The notes: generated by a model not told the origin, from the letters alone. 32,064 bases of DNA from Burkholderiaceae bacterium (GCA_031277295.1 JAITMV010000118.1:1-32064), one strand, 5' to 3'. Shown: positions 19,739-29,533, counted from the stretch's first letter. Translations and numbers: made by a program.

Positions 19739-19857
19739 AACGCGCTCGCCAGTGCCGTGATCGGCGTGCCAGGCAAGGCGCGAGGACGCCGCAGGCTACT
19801 GCCTGCAAGGACGAGCAACGCCGCATGGCGCGGCGAGCGCGGTGCTGGCGAGTGGGT
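19739..19857. repeat. Large imperfect intergenic inverted repeat
   Basis: CTCGCCAGTGCCG...CGGTGCTGGCGAG flank a central hairpin GCAGGC-TACT-GCCTGC. Lies between the FMN reductase and cytochrome b genes. Confidence 0.55.
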
Positions 19858-19873
19858 AGCGCCCTCACCCAAA

Positions 19874-19934
19874 GGGTGAAGGTCATCGAAGCCACGAAAG
19901 CCAACGTTGATGCGGGTTTCCTGAAGATAACAAG
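19874..19934 (+). repeat. Second-half copy of the bipartite repeat
   Basis: AGGGTGAAGGTCATCGAAGCCACGAAAGCCAACGTTGATGCGGGTTTCCTGAAGATAACAAG, closely matching 14618-14680. Confidence 0.75.
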
Positions 19935-20014
19935 CGGTCAACTGTCGTTTCCAGGATTATTGCCCGCGCCCAATAACCATGCTTCGCCCGCGCCCTCACG
20001 CGACGGTCGGCTCT

Positions 20015-20704
20015 TCAGTAGCTGAACCCCGCCGTGCCCTGTGCGTTGCCCCAGGACACCAACGCCCACACCGCGGCGGACGTCATGACCAACACGATCA
20101 GTGCCCGCAGGCGTGTACCGGCGGTGTCGCGAGCCGACGGCAGATCGGCATCAATTTGCTTGTCACCCACGATCATTGGCCACACCATGCTGTGCTTGCG
20201 CACGGCGTAGGCGATGATCGCCAACACATGCAACGCAACGAAGGCGATGATGAGGTACTGTCCCCAATTTGCGTGCAAGCCAGTCAACAGGCTCACCATA
20301 TCGTCCGACACCACACCCGACAACGGCCCGGCGTTGCTGATTTCGTCCCACGTGAAAAGCCCCGTGCCCGCCTGCGCGGCCATCAGCAGCAGCAGCGCAA
20401 ACACCGAACCGGCGCCCAGCGGATTGTGGCCGGCCTTATCCTCGGGCCGTGCCTGCCCTTTAAGGTAACTCAGCAACCGCGCCGGGGTTGGAAAAAATTG
20501 GACGAACCGCGACCAATACCCGCCGACAAAGCCCCAGACGATGCGAAACAACACCAGCGCCAACACCGTGTAGCCCAGCCAGAAATGCCAACGCATCGCG
20601 TCGCCGCCAACTTTTCCGGTAACGAACAGGCCGATCACGCACAGCACCAACCCCCAGTGAAACAAGCGTGTGGGCAAATCCCAGATGCGGATTTTATGAA
20701 TCAT
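20015..20704 (-). CDS. Cytochrome b561 family protein
   Basis: IRIWDLPTRLFHWGLVLCVIGLFVTG, RWHFWLGYTVLALVLFRIVWGFVGG, HVLAIIAYAVRK. Multi-TM with conserved His residues. Confidence 0.93.
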   Translation of the reverse strand: MIHKIRIWDLPTRLFHWGLVLCVIGLFVTGKVGGDAMRWHFWLGYTVLALVLFRIVWGFVGGYWSRFVQFFPTPARLLSYLKGQARPEDKAGHNPLGAGSVFALLLLMAAQAGTGLFTWDEISNAGPLSGVVSDDMVSLLTGLHANWGQYLIIAFVALHVLAIIAYAVRKHSMVWPMIVGDKQIDADLPSARDTAGTRLRALIVLVMTSAAVWALVSWGNAQGTAGFSY

Positions 20705-20827
20705 GGTCTACTTCCATTGCGTCGGCGCGACATCTTCGCGCATGCATGTTATAAGCTCAGCGCACGGGCACGCATTCCATGCGGCGCGTGCGTTGTGTGT
20801 GATCTTAACCAAGGAGAATTTCCGGTA

Positions 20828-21286
20828 ATGAAAAAACTCGCCTCTACTTTCGTCGCCCTGGCCGCAGCCATAACGGCGCACAGTGCATTTGCTCAGGCCA
20901 AGCCCGAAGATGCCATCAAGTACCGTCGAGCCGCCTTCACCGTGATGGCCAAGCATTTTGGTCACCTGGGCGCGATGGCTGATGGCAAGGCGCCCTTCGA
21001 CGCCCAGGCAGCCGCCGCCGATGCCGATGTACTGGCCGTGGTATCCGACCTGCCGTTCACCGCCTTTGGCCCTGGCACCAACAAAGGTGCCATCAAAACC
21101 GAAGCCAAGCCGGAAATCTGGCAAGATCCAGCGAAATTCAAGCAGGCCCACGAAGACATGCGGGCCGCCATGCCCAAGCTGATCGCCGCCGCCCGCAGCG
21201 GCAGCGCCGACCAGATCAAGGACGCCTTCGGCCCCACCGGAAAAACCTGCAAAGGCTGCCACGACAGTTTCAAGGAAAAGCATTGA
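20828..21286 (+). CDS. Cytochrome c' / c-556 (class II c-type cytochrome)
   Basis: Signal peptide MKKLASTFVALAAAITAHSAFAQ and C-terminal CKGCH haem motif followed by DSFKEKH. Start placed inside the long ORF at an AAGGAG-type ribosome binding site. Confidence 0.93.
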   Translation: MKKLASTFVALAAAITAHSAFAQAKPEDAIKYRRAAFTVMAKHFGHLGAMADGKAPFDAQAAAADADVLAVVSDLPFTAFGPGTNKGAIKTEAKPEIWQDPAKFKQAHEDMRAAMPKLIAAARSGSADQIKDAFGPTGKTCKGCHDSFKEKH

Positions 21287-21305
21287 GGCGCCGGATCCGC
21301 AGCGC

Positions 21306-21332
21306 AAAAAGCCGCGTATGACGCGGCTTTTT
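21306..21332 (+). terminator. Rho-independent terminator after the cytochrome c' gene
   Basis: AAAAAGCCGCG-TATGA-CGCGGCTTTTT, 11-bp perfect stem. Confidence 0.9.
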
Positions 21333-21840
21333 GTCGGAGCAGATCCGAAATGGAATCCCCCCTGAGGGGAGAGACGCACCCGTTGGCCTGGCGAAGCCAG
21401 TTGAAGCGGGTGCCCTGAAACGGCTTGCTTCCGCAGCCCACTTGTCTCTTTGCGTTTCATGCGTCGCGGCTGGCGCGCCAGCGCCGTGGGTCACTGACAT
21501 GATGCCTCCTCACGCGAGCATTCCGCTGCTGGAACGCTTTGGCGTCGCCGCAAGCAATAAGCCAGCATGACGATGGATGTTGCGAGCATTCATGTTGCGA
21601 GCACTCGCCATATTGCACAGGATACAAAGGTATGGTTTTATTTTAGAGTCGCCACGCCCATCTCGTCAGCTCGTATCGTCAGCACTTGCAACGCAGCGAG
21701 CAGCCAAAATCCGGGCTGTGCCGGCCGCCAGAGTGTCATTTGGCGGCAACCTAAAATATCTTGCCCAGCGAGCCGCCTTTTTGTTTGGCAACTCTACATA
21801 CGTGAAGTAAAGCGGCCCCGGCCTTCAGGAGTTTTGTGCT

Positions 21841-22500
21841 ATGTCTGTTTTCGTTTCGGTTTCCTCGCGCACATCGCTAATGATGTTGGCAACGGTACTC
21901 ATCGCCGGTTGTACGTCAGTGGATCTGGACCCCTACTACAAAGCACCGACGGTGCGCGTACCCGAGCCGCTGCCGCCGGCATCCGCCGAGCCACCGGTCG
22001 CCACAACCCAGTCGGTGCTGCCTACAGGACAGTCGATTGAGCGACCGTTACCGCCGCTCGGCGCCGCCGGAGCAACTCCGGCACCATCTGCCGTGCCGCA
22101 AACGCCGCCCCCCACCGCCGGCGCGCAAGAGCAAGAAAATCTGGTCACACTAACCACGCGCCTGGAAGGTCTCGCCGTCAATCCTCCTTCCGACAGCACC
22201 GGTTCAGGCCAATTTGATGCCTTATACGATGCCAGTACGCGCCTGCTACGCTGGAAAGCCTCCTGGTCGGGGCTGTCGGGAACAATTACTGCTGTGCAAT
22301 TCCACGGTCCTGCCGATGGGGATCAAAACGGTCCTCCGGCCATGATTTGGCCCGCCCCCTTCGGCCCCACCTACGAAGGCCGCGCCACGTTGACACCACA
22401 GCAAGTAGAAGATTTGCTGCAAGGGCGCTGGTACGTCAGCGTGTTCACCACCACTTATCCGGCCGGCGAGTTGCGCGGACAACTGCGCGTAGTGCAATGA
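21841..22500 (+). CDS. CHRD-domain lipoprotein
   Basis: Lipobox LIAGC, Pro-rich linker, then FDALYDASTRLLRWKASWSGLSGTITAVQFHGPA...YEGRATLTPQQVEDLLQGRWYVSVFTTTYPAGELRGQL, characteristic of CHRD domains. Confidence 0.87.
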   Translation: MSVFVSVSSRTSLMMLATVLIAGCTSVDLDPYYKAPTVRVPEPLPPASAEPPVATTQSVLPTGQSIERPLPPLGAAGATPAPSAVPQTPPPTAGAQEQENLVTLTTRLEGLAVNPPSDSTGSGQFDALYDASTRLLRWKASWSGLSGTITAVQFHGPADGDQNGPPAMIWPAPFGPTYEGRATLTPQQVEDLLQGRWYVSVFTTTYPAGELRGQLRVVQ

Positions 22501-23030
22501 GTAAAGCAGGCTTATTTCGCTGGTACCGCTGGGCCACCCTCGTCATGGCCAGCGCGCTGGCAGCCACGTTAAGCGGCTGCGTCGTAGTGCCGTTCTACTC
22601 CACGTATCCAGTCGAGACGTCCCCGCCCCCGCGCAAGGCGCCACCGAAACATCGGCGGCAAGCCGAATTGGCAGCGCTCAAGGCCGTACTGACGGGACGC
22701 AAAGCAGTACCGCCCGCCAACAGCTTGGCGCGTGGCGAACTGGTAGGCGTGCTCAACCGCAATACTGGCCTGTTCCGCTGGAAGCTGAACTACAGCGGCC
22801 TAAGCGGGCCAATACGCAGCGCCAACTTCCACGCGCCCGCGGCCAATGGCCGAACAGCAGCGCCCGTACTGCCGGTAGGCGGAAGCGACATCCGCAGCCC
22901 TTATGAAGGGCGAGCGACATTATCGCCAGATCAAATCAAGACGCTGCTAGCAGGCCGGTGGTACGTCAACCTAAGCACGGAGCGCTTTCCCAGCGGCGAG
23001 TTGCGCGGACAATTGATCGAGCAACATTGA
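22497..23030 (+). CDS. Second CHRD-domain lipoprotein
   Basis: Lipobox TLSGC, GVLNRNTGLFRWKLNYSGLSGPIRSANFHAPA...YEGRATLSPDQIKTLLAGRWYVNLSTERFPSGELRGQL. ATGA overlap with the preceding gene. Confidence 0.87.
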   Translation: MSKAGLFRWYRWATLVMASALAATLSGCVVVPFYSTYPVETSPPPRKAPPKHRRQAELAALKAVLTGRKAVPPANSLARGELVGVLNRNTGLFRWKLNYSGLSGPIRSANFHAPAANGRTAAPVLPVGGSDIRSPYEGRATLSPDQIKTLLAGRWYVNLSTERFPSGELRGQLIEQH

Positions 23031-23115
23031 TTCAGGCTATGCGTTGAGCCTCCAGTGTCGCGCTGCGCAAAGTCCTCTGAGATAACCGCATCTCACAACC
23101 CAAGCGCCCGCCTTG

Positions 23116-25278
23116 ATGAACGCCCCGCCTGATCCTTCCCCCAGGCCGCTAACCAGCCACAAGCCATTCTGGGCCAAGCGCTTCGGCACCGCGCCGTTTC
23201 TGCCCATGAACCGGCAAGAGATGGACACACTCGGCTGGGACTGCTGCGACGTGATCCTGGTCACGGGCGATGCCTACGTCGATCACCCAAGCTTCGGCAT
23301 GGCGGTAATCGGCCGTGTACTAGAAGCGCAAGGCTTTCGCGTCGGCATCATCGCCCAGCCCAATTGGCACAGCGCCGAACCTTTCCGCGCGCTAGGCCGA
23401 CCCAACCTATTCTGGGGCGTGACGGCAGGCAACATGGACTCCATGATCAACCGCTACACCGCCGAACGCCGTATCCGCAGCGACGACGCCTACACCCCCG
23501 GCGGTCAAGCCGGCCAGCGGCCCGATCACGCCGCCATCGTCTATTGCCAGCGTTGCCGCGAGGCCTACAAAGAAGTGCCCATCCTCCTAGGCGGCATCGA
23601 AGGCAGCCTACGCCGGATAGCCCATTACGACTATTGGAGCGACACCGTGCGCCGCTCCATCGTGCTGGACAGCAAGTGCGACCTTCTGTTATACGGCAAC
23701 GCCGAACGCGCGCTGCTCGAAACAGCGCACCGGCTAGCCCGGCGCGTGCCGGTAACGCAAATCACCGACGTGCGCGGCACCGCCTTCGTGCGCCGCGCGC
23801 CCGAACCAGATTGGGTAGAAATCGACTCCACCGAAATTGATCGCCCTGGGCCGATAGATGCGCTGACCCACCCCTATCAAACCCCCGGCGAGCGCAACTC
23901 CCGTCATCATTGCGAAAGCGGCAACGACCACAAAACCGGCCGGCCCGAACCCGCCGCACAGCCAATCCACTTCGCCCCTCGCCACAAACCGGCCCCCGCA
24001 CCGCGCCAACGCACAGTGATCCGGCTACCCAGCTACGAACAAGTCAAAAGCGACCCGGTGCTGTATGCCCACGCCAGCCGAGTGCTACATCTGGAAACCA
24101 ACCCCGGCAACGCCCGCGCGCTAGTACAAACACACGGACAAGGCGCCACCGCACGCGACGTATGGATCAACCCGCCCCCCATCCCCTTGAGCACAGCAGA
24201 AATGGACTGGGTATACGGCCTGCCCTACGCACGCAGCCCACATCCCAGCTACGCCGACAAGCGCGGGCGACACGACGGCGCAACCAAAATCCCGGCCTGG
24301 GAAATGATCCGGTTTTCCGTCAACATCATGCGCGGCTGCTTTGGCGGCTGCACATTCTGCTCAATCACCGAACACGAAGGCCGCATCATCCAAAGCCGCA
24401 GCGCAGCCTCGATCATCGAAGAAATCGAGGCCGTGCGCGACCACGTGGCCGGCTTCACCGGCGTCATCAGCGACCTAGGCGGACCAACCGCCAACATGTA
24501 CCGTCTGGGTTGCAAAAGCCGCGCCATCGAAGCTGCCTGCCGCAAGCCCAGTTGCGTCTACCCCGGCATCTGCGGCAACCTCGTAACCGACCATAAGCCG
24601 CTCATCGCCTTATACCGCCGCGCCCGAGCGCTGCCCGGCATCAAAAAAGTACTCATCGGCTCCGGGCTGCGCTACGACCTGGCGGTACGCTCGCCCGAAT
24701 ATGTGCGCGAACTGGCCACGCACCACGTCGGCGGCTACTTGAAAATCGCCCCCGAGCACACCGAAGCCGGGCCGCTGTCCAAAATGATGAAACCCGGCAT
24801 CGCCACCTACGACCGCTTCAAGACCATATTCGACCAAGCCAGCCAAGCGGCGAACAAGGAGCAATTTCTCATCCCCTACTTCATCGCCGCCCATCCGGGC
24901 ACCACCGACCAAGACATGCTCAGCCTCGCCCTCTGGCTCAAAGCCAACGGCATTCGCGCCGACCAGGTACAGGCGTTTTATCCCAGCCCCATGGCCACAG
25001 CCACCGCCATGTACCACACCGGCCTAAACCCGCTCAAAGGCATCCACCGCGACGACCGCGCCGAGCTGATCGACACCGTCAAAGGCGAACGCCGCCGCCG
25101 CTTGCACAAAGCCTTTCTACGCTGGCACGACCCCGCCAACTGGCCACTGCTACGCAACGCCCTCAAACGCATGGGTCATGCCGAGCTAATCGGCAACGGC
25201 AAACGCCACCTAATCCCCGCTTGGCAGCCCGCCACTGAACACGGCCATCCACGCCAAACGCCAGGCGAAAATTCATAA
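23116..25278 (+). CDS. YgiQ-family radical SAM protein
   Basis: [57 protein letters not shown] and [30 protein letters not shown] (CxxxCxxC radical SAM cluster). Confidence 0.95.
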   Translation: MNAPPDPSPRPLTSHKPFWAKRFGTAPFLPMNRQEMDTLGWDCCDVILVTGDAYVDHPSFGMAVIGRVLEAQGFRVGIIAQPNWHSAEPFRALGRPNLFWGVTAGNMDSMINRYTAERRIRSDDAYTPGGQAGQRPDHAAIVYCQRCREAYKEVPILLGGIEGSLRRIAHYDYWSDTVRRSIVLDSKCDLLLYGNAERALLETAHRLARRVPVTQITDVRGTAFVRRAPEPDWVEIDSTEIDRPGPIDALTHPYQTPGERNSRHHCESGNDHKTGRPEPAAQPIHFAPRHKPAPAPRQRTVIRLPSYEQVKSDPVLYAHASRVLHLETNPGNARALVQTHGQGATARDVWINPPPIPLSTAEMDWVYGLPYARSPHPSYADKRGRHDGATKIPAWEMIRFSVNIMRGCFGGCTFCSITEHEGRIIQSRSAASIIEEIEAVRDHVAGFTGVISDLGGPTANMYRLGCKSRAIEAACRKPSCVYPGICGNLVTDHKPLIALYRRARALPGIKKVLIGSGLRYDLAVRSPEYVRELATHHVGGYLKIAPEHTEAGPLSKMMKPGIATYDRFKTIFDQASQAANKEQFLIPYFIAAHPGTTDQDMLSLALWLKANGIRADQVQAFYPSPMATATAMYHTGLNPLKGIHRDDRAELIDTVKGERRRRLHKAFLRWHDPANWPLLRNALKRMGHAELIGNGKRHLIPAWQPATEHGHPRQTPGENS

Positions 25279-25313
25279 GCACATCCACCGCCGCACGACC
25301 ACCACAGTTCAAT

Positions 25314-25362
25314 GGATTGCCCGTCACTGCCGCGAAAGCGGAACCTCGCGACAATGACAAGA
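25314..25362 (-). repeat. First-half copy of the bipartite repeat
   Basis: Minus strand GTCATTGTCGCGAGGTTCCGCTTTCGCGGCAGTGACGGGCAATCC, aligned with 14566-14612 including the ACGGGCAATCC end. Confidence 0.65.
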
Positions 25363-25492
25363 ACCAAGCCCTTGCAACAGTCTCTCTCAAAGGGAGGAAA
25401 AAATACCAGCAGCCCGTTTTGTCAGACACACCAGTTTCAATCGCGCCCAAGCGCCTTCATCAACCCCACAATCTGCTAGAAAGAGACAAACC

Positions 25493-26455
25493 ATGAAACT
25501 CCGCAACATATTCAGCCTTCTCGGCCTAGTCGTCAGTCTGCTACCCGCCATCGCTCCAGCGGCAGAAGACAATTACCCCAATAAGCCCGTCACCCTCATC
25601 GTGCCCTACGCGCCCGGCGGCACAACAGACGTAATGACGCGCGCCGTGGCCAGCAGTCTGTCGCGCCAATTCAACCAAAGCGTAGTTATCCTAAACAAGC
25701 CCGGCGTCGCCGGCGCCGCGGGCGTGGTGCAAATGAAAACCACGCCACCCGACGGCTACACGCTAACGATGGTACCCGTAGGAGTGTTTCGTGAGCCGCA
25801 CCTGCGCCAAGTACCCTACGACCCCATTCGCGACCTAACCTACATTGCCTCGGTGCTAACCTACGACTTTGCCGTCACCGTCAAAGCCGACTCACCCCTC
25901 AAAGACATGAAACAACTGCTTGATCACGCCAAAACGCACCCTGGCGAGATCACCTACGGCACCCCCGGCAGCTACACCGGCAACCATGTAATACTGGCCC
26001 TGCTGGGAAAGCAATACAACGCCGAGTTCAACCACATCCCCTACAAAGGCGACGCCGAAGCCATCAACGCGCTAATGGGCGGCCACATCAAAGCAGCGGT
26101 AGTCACCAACAGCGTCTTGCCGCACCTCAAATCTGGCGCCGTGCGCGTACTGGCGACAGCCGACGAAACGCGCAACCCCTTCTTCCCCAATGTCCCCACC
26201 CTCAAAGAACTGGGTTACGACGTAGTAGTACCCTCGCCGCTAGGCATTGCCGGCCCAGCCGGCCTGCCCGCCGCCATCGTGCAAAAGCTCGACCAAGGCA
26301 TCAAAGCCGCCCTGAATGACCCGGAAGTCAAACATGCGGCAGACAACTTCGGCGTGCGCATGTACTACCTCGACCACGACGCGTACACCGCATTCGCCAA
26401 AAAAGACTACGCCGACCAAAAAACCGTGATCGGCAATCTAGGCTTGGGCTTATAG
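25493..26455 (+). CDS. Bug-family (tripartite tricarboxylate transporter-type) substrate-binding protein
   Basis: Signal peptide then NYPNKPVTLIVPYAPGGTTDVMTRAVASSLSRQFNQSVVILNKPGVAGAAGV, the canonical Bug/TctC opening. Confidence 0.95.
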   Translation: MKLRNIFSLLGLVVSLLPAIAPAAEDNYPNKPVTLIVPYAPGGTTDVMTRAVASSLSRQFNQSVVILNKPGVAGAAGVVQMKTTPPDGYTLTMVPVGVFREPHLRQVPYDPIRDLTYIASVLTYDFAVTVKADSPLKDMKQLLDHAKTHPGEITYGTPGSYTGNHVILALLGKQYNAEFNHIPYKGDAEAINALMGGHIKAAVVTNSVLPHLKSGAVRVLATADETRNPFFPNVPTLKELGYDVVVPSPLGIAGPAGLPAAIVQKLDQGIKAALNDPEVKHAADNFGVRMYYLDHDAYTAFAKKDYADQKTVIGNLGLGL

Positions 26456-26467
26456 ACTTACCCTCCG

Positions 26468-27883
26468 ATGCACATCCACATTCTAGGCATCTGCGGCACC
26501 TTCATGGGTGGACTAGCGGCGCTGGCGCGCGAAGCGGGGCATACCGTCACCGGTTGCGACGTCGGCGTATACCCCCCCATGAGCGACCAATTACGCGCGC
26601 TAGGCATTGATCTAATCGAGGGCTACGACACCAACCAACTGCGCCTGAAGCCGGACGCGTTCGTGGTCGGCAACGTAGTCAGCCGCGCGCGCCTTCCCGA
26701 CGGCACGCCAAAATACCCGCTAATGGAAGCCATCCTCGACGCTGGCGCACCCTACACCAGCGGCCCACAGTGGCTGGCCGAACACGTACTACAAGGCCGC
26801 CACGTGCTAGCGGTAGCCGGCACGCACGGAAAAACCACCACCACGGCAATGCTCACGTGGATCCTGGAACAGGCGAACCTGGAGCCGGGCTTTCTGATCG
26901 GCGGAGTACCGCTCAACTTCAACCTCTCGGCGCGGCTGGGAAGCCACGCGGCCAAACAATCCCGTCCGCTATTCGTCATCGAAGCCGACGAATATGACAC
27001 CGCCTTTTTCGATAAACGCAGCAAATTCATCCACTATCGCCCGCGCACACTAGTGCTCAACAATCTGGAGTTCGATCACGCCGACATTTTTGACGACCTG
27101 GCGGCCATTGAGCGGCAATTTCATCACCTGGTACGCACCGTACCGGCTGCGGGCCGCATCATCGTCAACGACCTGGAACAAAGCCTGACGCGCGTGCTGG
27201 CCCAAGGCTGCTGGAGCGAGCGGCGCGGTTTTGGCAACGCCATCAGCGACTTCAACGCACATGGCCAAGCATCCGACTTTGAGGTGCAATGCCGCGGCAC
27301 GTCAGCAGGCCGCGTAACGTGGCCGTTATCAGGCCTCCACAACCAATTGAACGCCCTAGCCGCCATCGCCGCCGCCGAGCACGTTGGCGTCCCCCCATCC
27401 GAAGCCACACGCCACCTGCGCTACTTTCAGAACGTGCGCCGCCGCTTGGAAGAACGAGGCCGCCTCAGCGTACCCGGCGGCGAAATCACGGTACTGGATG
27501 ACTTTGCCCACCACCCCACCGCCATCCGCACCACGGTGGACGGCCTGCGCAGCCAACTGAACGCCGCAGGCAAACAAAGCGAACGCATTCTTGCCGTCTT
27601 CGAGCCGCGCAGCAACACCATGAAGCTAGGCGCGATGAAATCGCAACTACCCTGGGCGTTAGAACAAGCCGACCTGAGCTTTTGCCACACCGGCGGCCTG
27701 GACTGGAACGCCGCCGAAGCGCTAGCCCCACTAGGCACGCGCGCGCAAGTAGCCGGCAGCGTTGACGAAATCGTGCGGCAAGTCACCGCTGCCGCCCGGG
27801 CCGGCGATCATGTCCTGTGCATGAGCAACGGCGGCTTTGGCGGCGTACATCAGCGCCTGTTAGAAGCGCTCTCCAAACAATAG
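26468..27883 (+). CDS. mpl: UDP-N-acetylmuramate:L-alanyl-gamma-D-glutamyl-meso-diaminopimelate ligase
   Basis: MHIHILGICGTFMGGLAALAREAGHTVTGCDVGVYPPMSDQLRALGIDLIEGYD, AVAGTHGKTTTTAMLTWILE, VLDDFAHHPTAIRTTVDGLR. Confidence 0.96.
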   Translation: MHIHILGICGTFMGGLAALAREAGHTVTGCDVGVYPPMSDQLRALGIDLIEGYDTNQLRLKPDAFVVGNVVSRARLPDGTPKYPLMEAILDAGAPYTSGPQWLAEHVLQGRHVLAVAGTHGKTTTTAMLTWILEQANLEPGFLIGGVPLNFNLSARLGSHAAKQSRPLFVIEADEYDTAFFDKRSKFIHYRPRTLVLNNLEFDHADIFDDLAAIERQFHHLVRTVPAAGRIIVNDLEQSLTRVLAQGCWSERRGFGNAISDFNAHGQASDFEVQCRGTSAGRVTWPLSGLHNQLNALAAIAAAEHVGVPPSEATRHLRYFQNVRRRLEERGRLSVPGGEITVLDDFAHHPTAIRTTVDGLRSQLNAAGKQSERILAVFEPRSNTMKLGAMKSQLPWALEQADLSFCHTGGLDWNAAEALAPLGTRAQVAGSVDEIVRQVTAAARAGDHVLCMSNGGFGGVHQRLLEALSKQ

Positions 27884-27923
27884 CTGACTACACCTGCCGC
27901 GCAAGCGCAAAAAAGAAGAGGCG

Positions 27924-28235
27924 TCAATACGACAGCGTCATCGCCCGCAAATCAATGCGAACCACCGGTCGATCCAGCGCCGCGCGCGCCGCACGGGCAA
28001 ACTGCATACCCCAGTCAGCATCGCCCAACAATCGCGCGCCAGCGTCGCGCGCCACCACCAGCACCTTATCGGCCAGCAGCAGCTTACCGGACGCACGCAA
28101 CGGCTCGCTGCCCAACTCAGTAAACTGCGCGTCGAGCCAATTGCGCGCCTCACCGCTGCTCATCGGCTCGGCATGATCCAGTTCAAAACGCCATTCAACA
28201 TGCGCATCCTGGGTAACGCAGACTTCGCTTCTCAT
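27924..28235 (-). CDS. Conserved small hypothetical protein
   Basis: 103-aa ORF starting MRSEVCVTQDAHVEWRFELDHAEPMSSGEARNWLDAQF. Sits between mpl and aroG on the aroG strand; no family recognised. Confidence 0.6.
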   Translation of the reverse strand: MRSEVCVTQDAHVEWRFELDHAEPMSSGEARNWLDAQFTELGSEPLRASGKLLLADKVLVVARDAGARLLGDADWGMQFARAARAALDRPVVRIDLRAMTLSY

Positions 28236-28286
28236 AACTTGAGGCACTCCTTCAATACGCGCTCGCCACTGTAGTCGATTCCAGCC

Positions 28287-29408
28287 TCAACGCCCACGCC
28301 GAGCACGCACCGCATCAGACAACATTTGCAAAATCGTCTGCGTGCCATCCCAGTCAATACAAGCATCGGTAATGCTCTTGCCGTATTCCAGCTTGCTCAC
28401 GTCATCCTTGCCAGGCGTAAACTTCTGAGCGCCGCCGTGGATGTAACTTTCGACCATGACGCCGAAAATCTGCATCGAACCGGCGCTGATCTGCCCCGCC
28501 ACATCACGCGTCACATCGATCTGACGGTCGTGTTGTTTGTGACTATTGGCGTGACTGCAATCAATCATCAGCGAAGGACGCAATCGCGCTGCTCCCAGTT
28601 CCTTGCAAGCCGCCTGCACGCTGGCGGCGTCGTAGTTGGGCGCCTTGCCGCCGCGCAGGATAGCGTGGCAGTCGCGGTTGCCCTCGGTGTGAACAATGGC
28701 AACCTGTCCGTTTTTATGCACCGACAAAAAGTGGTGCCCGCGCGCCGCGGCCTGAATAGCGTCAGCGACAATACGAATATTGCCATCAGTTCCATTCTTG
28801 AAACCGATCGGTGCCGACAAGCCGCTGGCCAGTTCCCGATGCACCTGACTTTCCGTCGTGCGCGCGCCGATTGCCCCCCAACTGATGAGGTCGCCGATGT
28901 ACTGCGGACTAATCACGTCCAGAAATTCGCTGCCCGCCGGCAAACCGATGCGATTGATGTCAATCAACAACTGACGCGCGATACGCAGCCCTTCGTCGAT
29001 GCGATAGCTCTCATCCAGATAAGGATCATTGATGAGCCCTTTCCAGCCCACCGTAGTACGGGGTTTTTCAAAATAGACCCGCATCACGATCTCTAACGTA
29101 TCGGCATAACGGTCGCGCAACGGCTTCAGACGCCGCGCATAGTCCAGCGCCGCCACCGGGTCATGAATCGAACACGGGCCAACAATCACCAGCAGGCGGT
29201 CATCCTTGCCGGTGAGAATACGGCGAATAGCCCGGCGAGCATCCGAAACCAGATCTTCCACCGGCGTGCCGCGAATAGGAAAAAAACGAATCAAATCCTC
29301 GGGCGGGGGTAGCACGGTAATGTCCTTGATACGTTCGTCGTCGGTCTGGCTGGTGCGCTCGGACGACGAGTTCCAACCATCGGCAATCTGTACGGGCTTG
29401 GCATTCAT
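28287..29408 (-). CDS. aroG: 3-deoxy-7-phosphoheptulonate synthase (DAHP synthase, AroG type)
   Basis: LLVIVGPCSIHDPVAALDYARRL, MRVYFEKPRTTVGWKGLINDPYLD, FLDVISPQYIGDLISWGAIGARTTESQVHRELASGLSAPIGFKNGTDG. Start MNAKPVQIADGW preceded by GAAGGA; the longer ORF upstream is not the real start. Confidence 0.95.
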   Translation of the reverse strand: MNAKPVQIADGWNSSSERTSQTDDERIKDITVLPPPEDLIRFFPIRGTPVEDLVSDARRAIRRILTGKDDRLLVIVGPCSIHDPVAALDYARRLKPLRDRYADTLEIVMRVYFEKPRTTVGWKGLINDPYLDESYRIDEGLRIARQLLIDINRIGLPAGSEFLDVISPQYIGDLISWGAIGARTTESQVHRELASGLSAPIGFKNGTDGNIRIVADAIQAAARGHHFLSVHKNGQVAIVHTEGNRDCHAILRGGKAPNYDAASVQAACKELGAARLRPSLMIDCSHANSHKQHDRQIDVTRDVAGQISAGSMQIFGVMVESYIHGGAQKFTPGKDDVSKLEYGKSITDACIDWDGTQTILQMLSDAVRARRGR

Positions 29409-29443
29409 GACGAAAATTCCTTCTTCTGGCACTGAAACGACAT

Positions 29444-29476
29444 AAAAAAACCGCCGGGCTGATGCGTCGGCGGTTT
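29444..29476 (-). terminator. Attenuator terminator in the aroG leader
   Basis: Minus strand AAACCGCCG-acgcatcagcc-CGGCGGTTTTTTT: 9-bp stem then T tract, 36 nt before the aroG start codon. Confidence 0.88.
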
Positions 29477-29533
29477 CATCGAAAGAGGTGCTTGCTATGG
29501 TTTTGCGTTCACACGCCAGCCTTTCGTCCGCCG
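29468..29533 (-). promoter_or_regulatory. Predicted antiterminator hairpin, mutually exclusive with the attenuator terminator
   Basis: Minus strand CGGCGG (29533-29528) pairs with CCGCCG (29473-29468), and CGAAAGG (29526-29520) pairs with (C)TCTTTCG (29486-29480, one G-U). It shares CCGCCG with the terminator stem. Confidence 0.8.

Noticed and set aside
29405-29443. Mini-ORF MSFQCQKKEFSS after the attenuator terminator, with TGA overlapping the aroG ATG
   Set aside because: Its ATG directly follows the T tract with no ribosome binding site, and it spans the likely aroG Shine-Dalgarno. Most likely chance.
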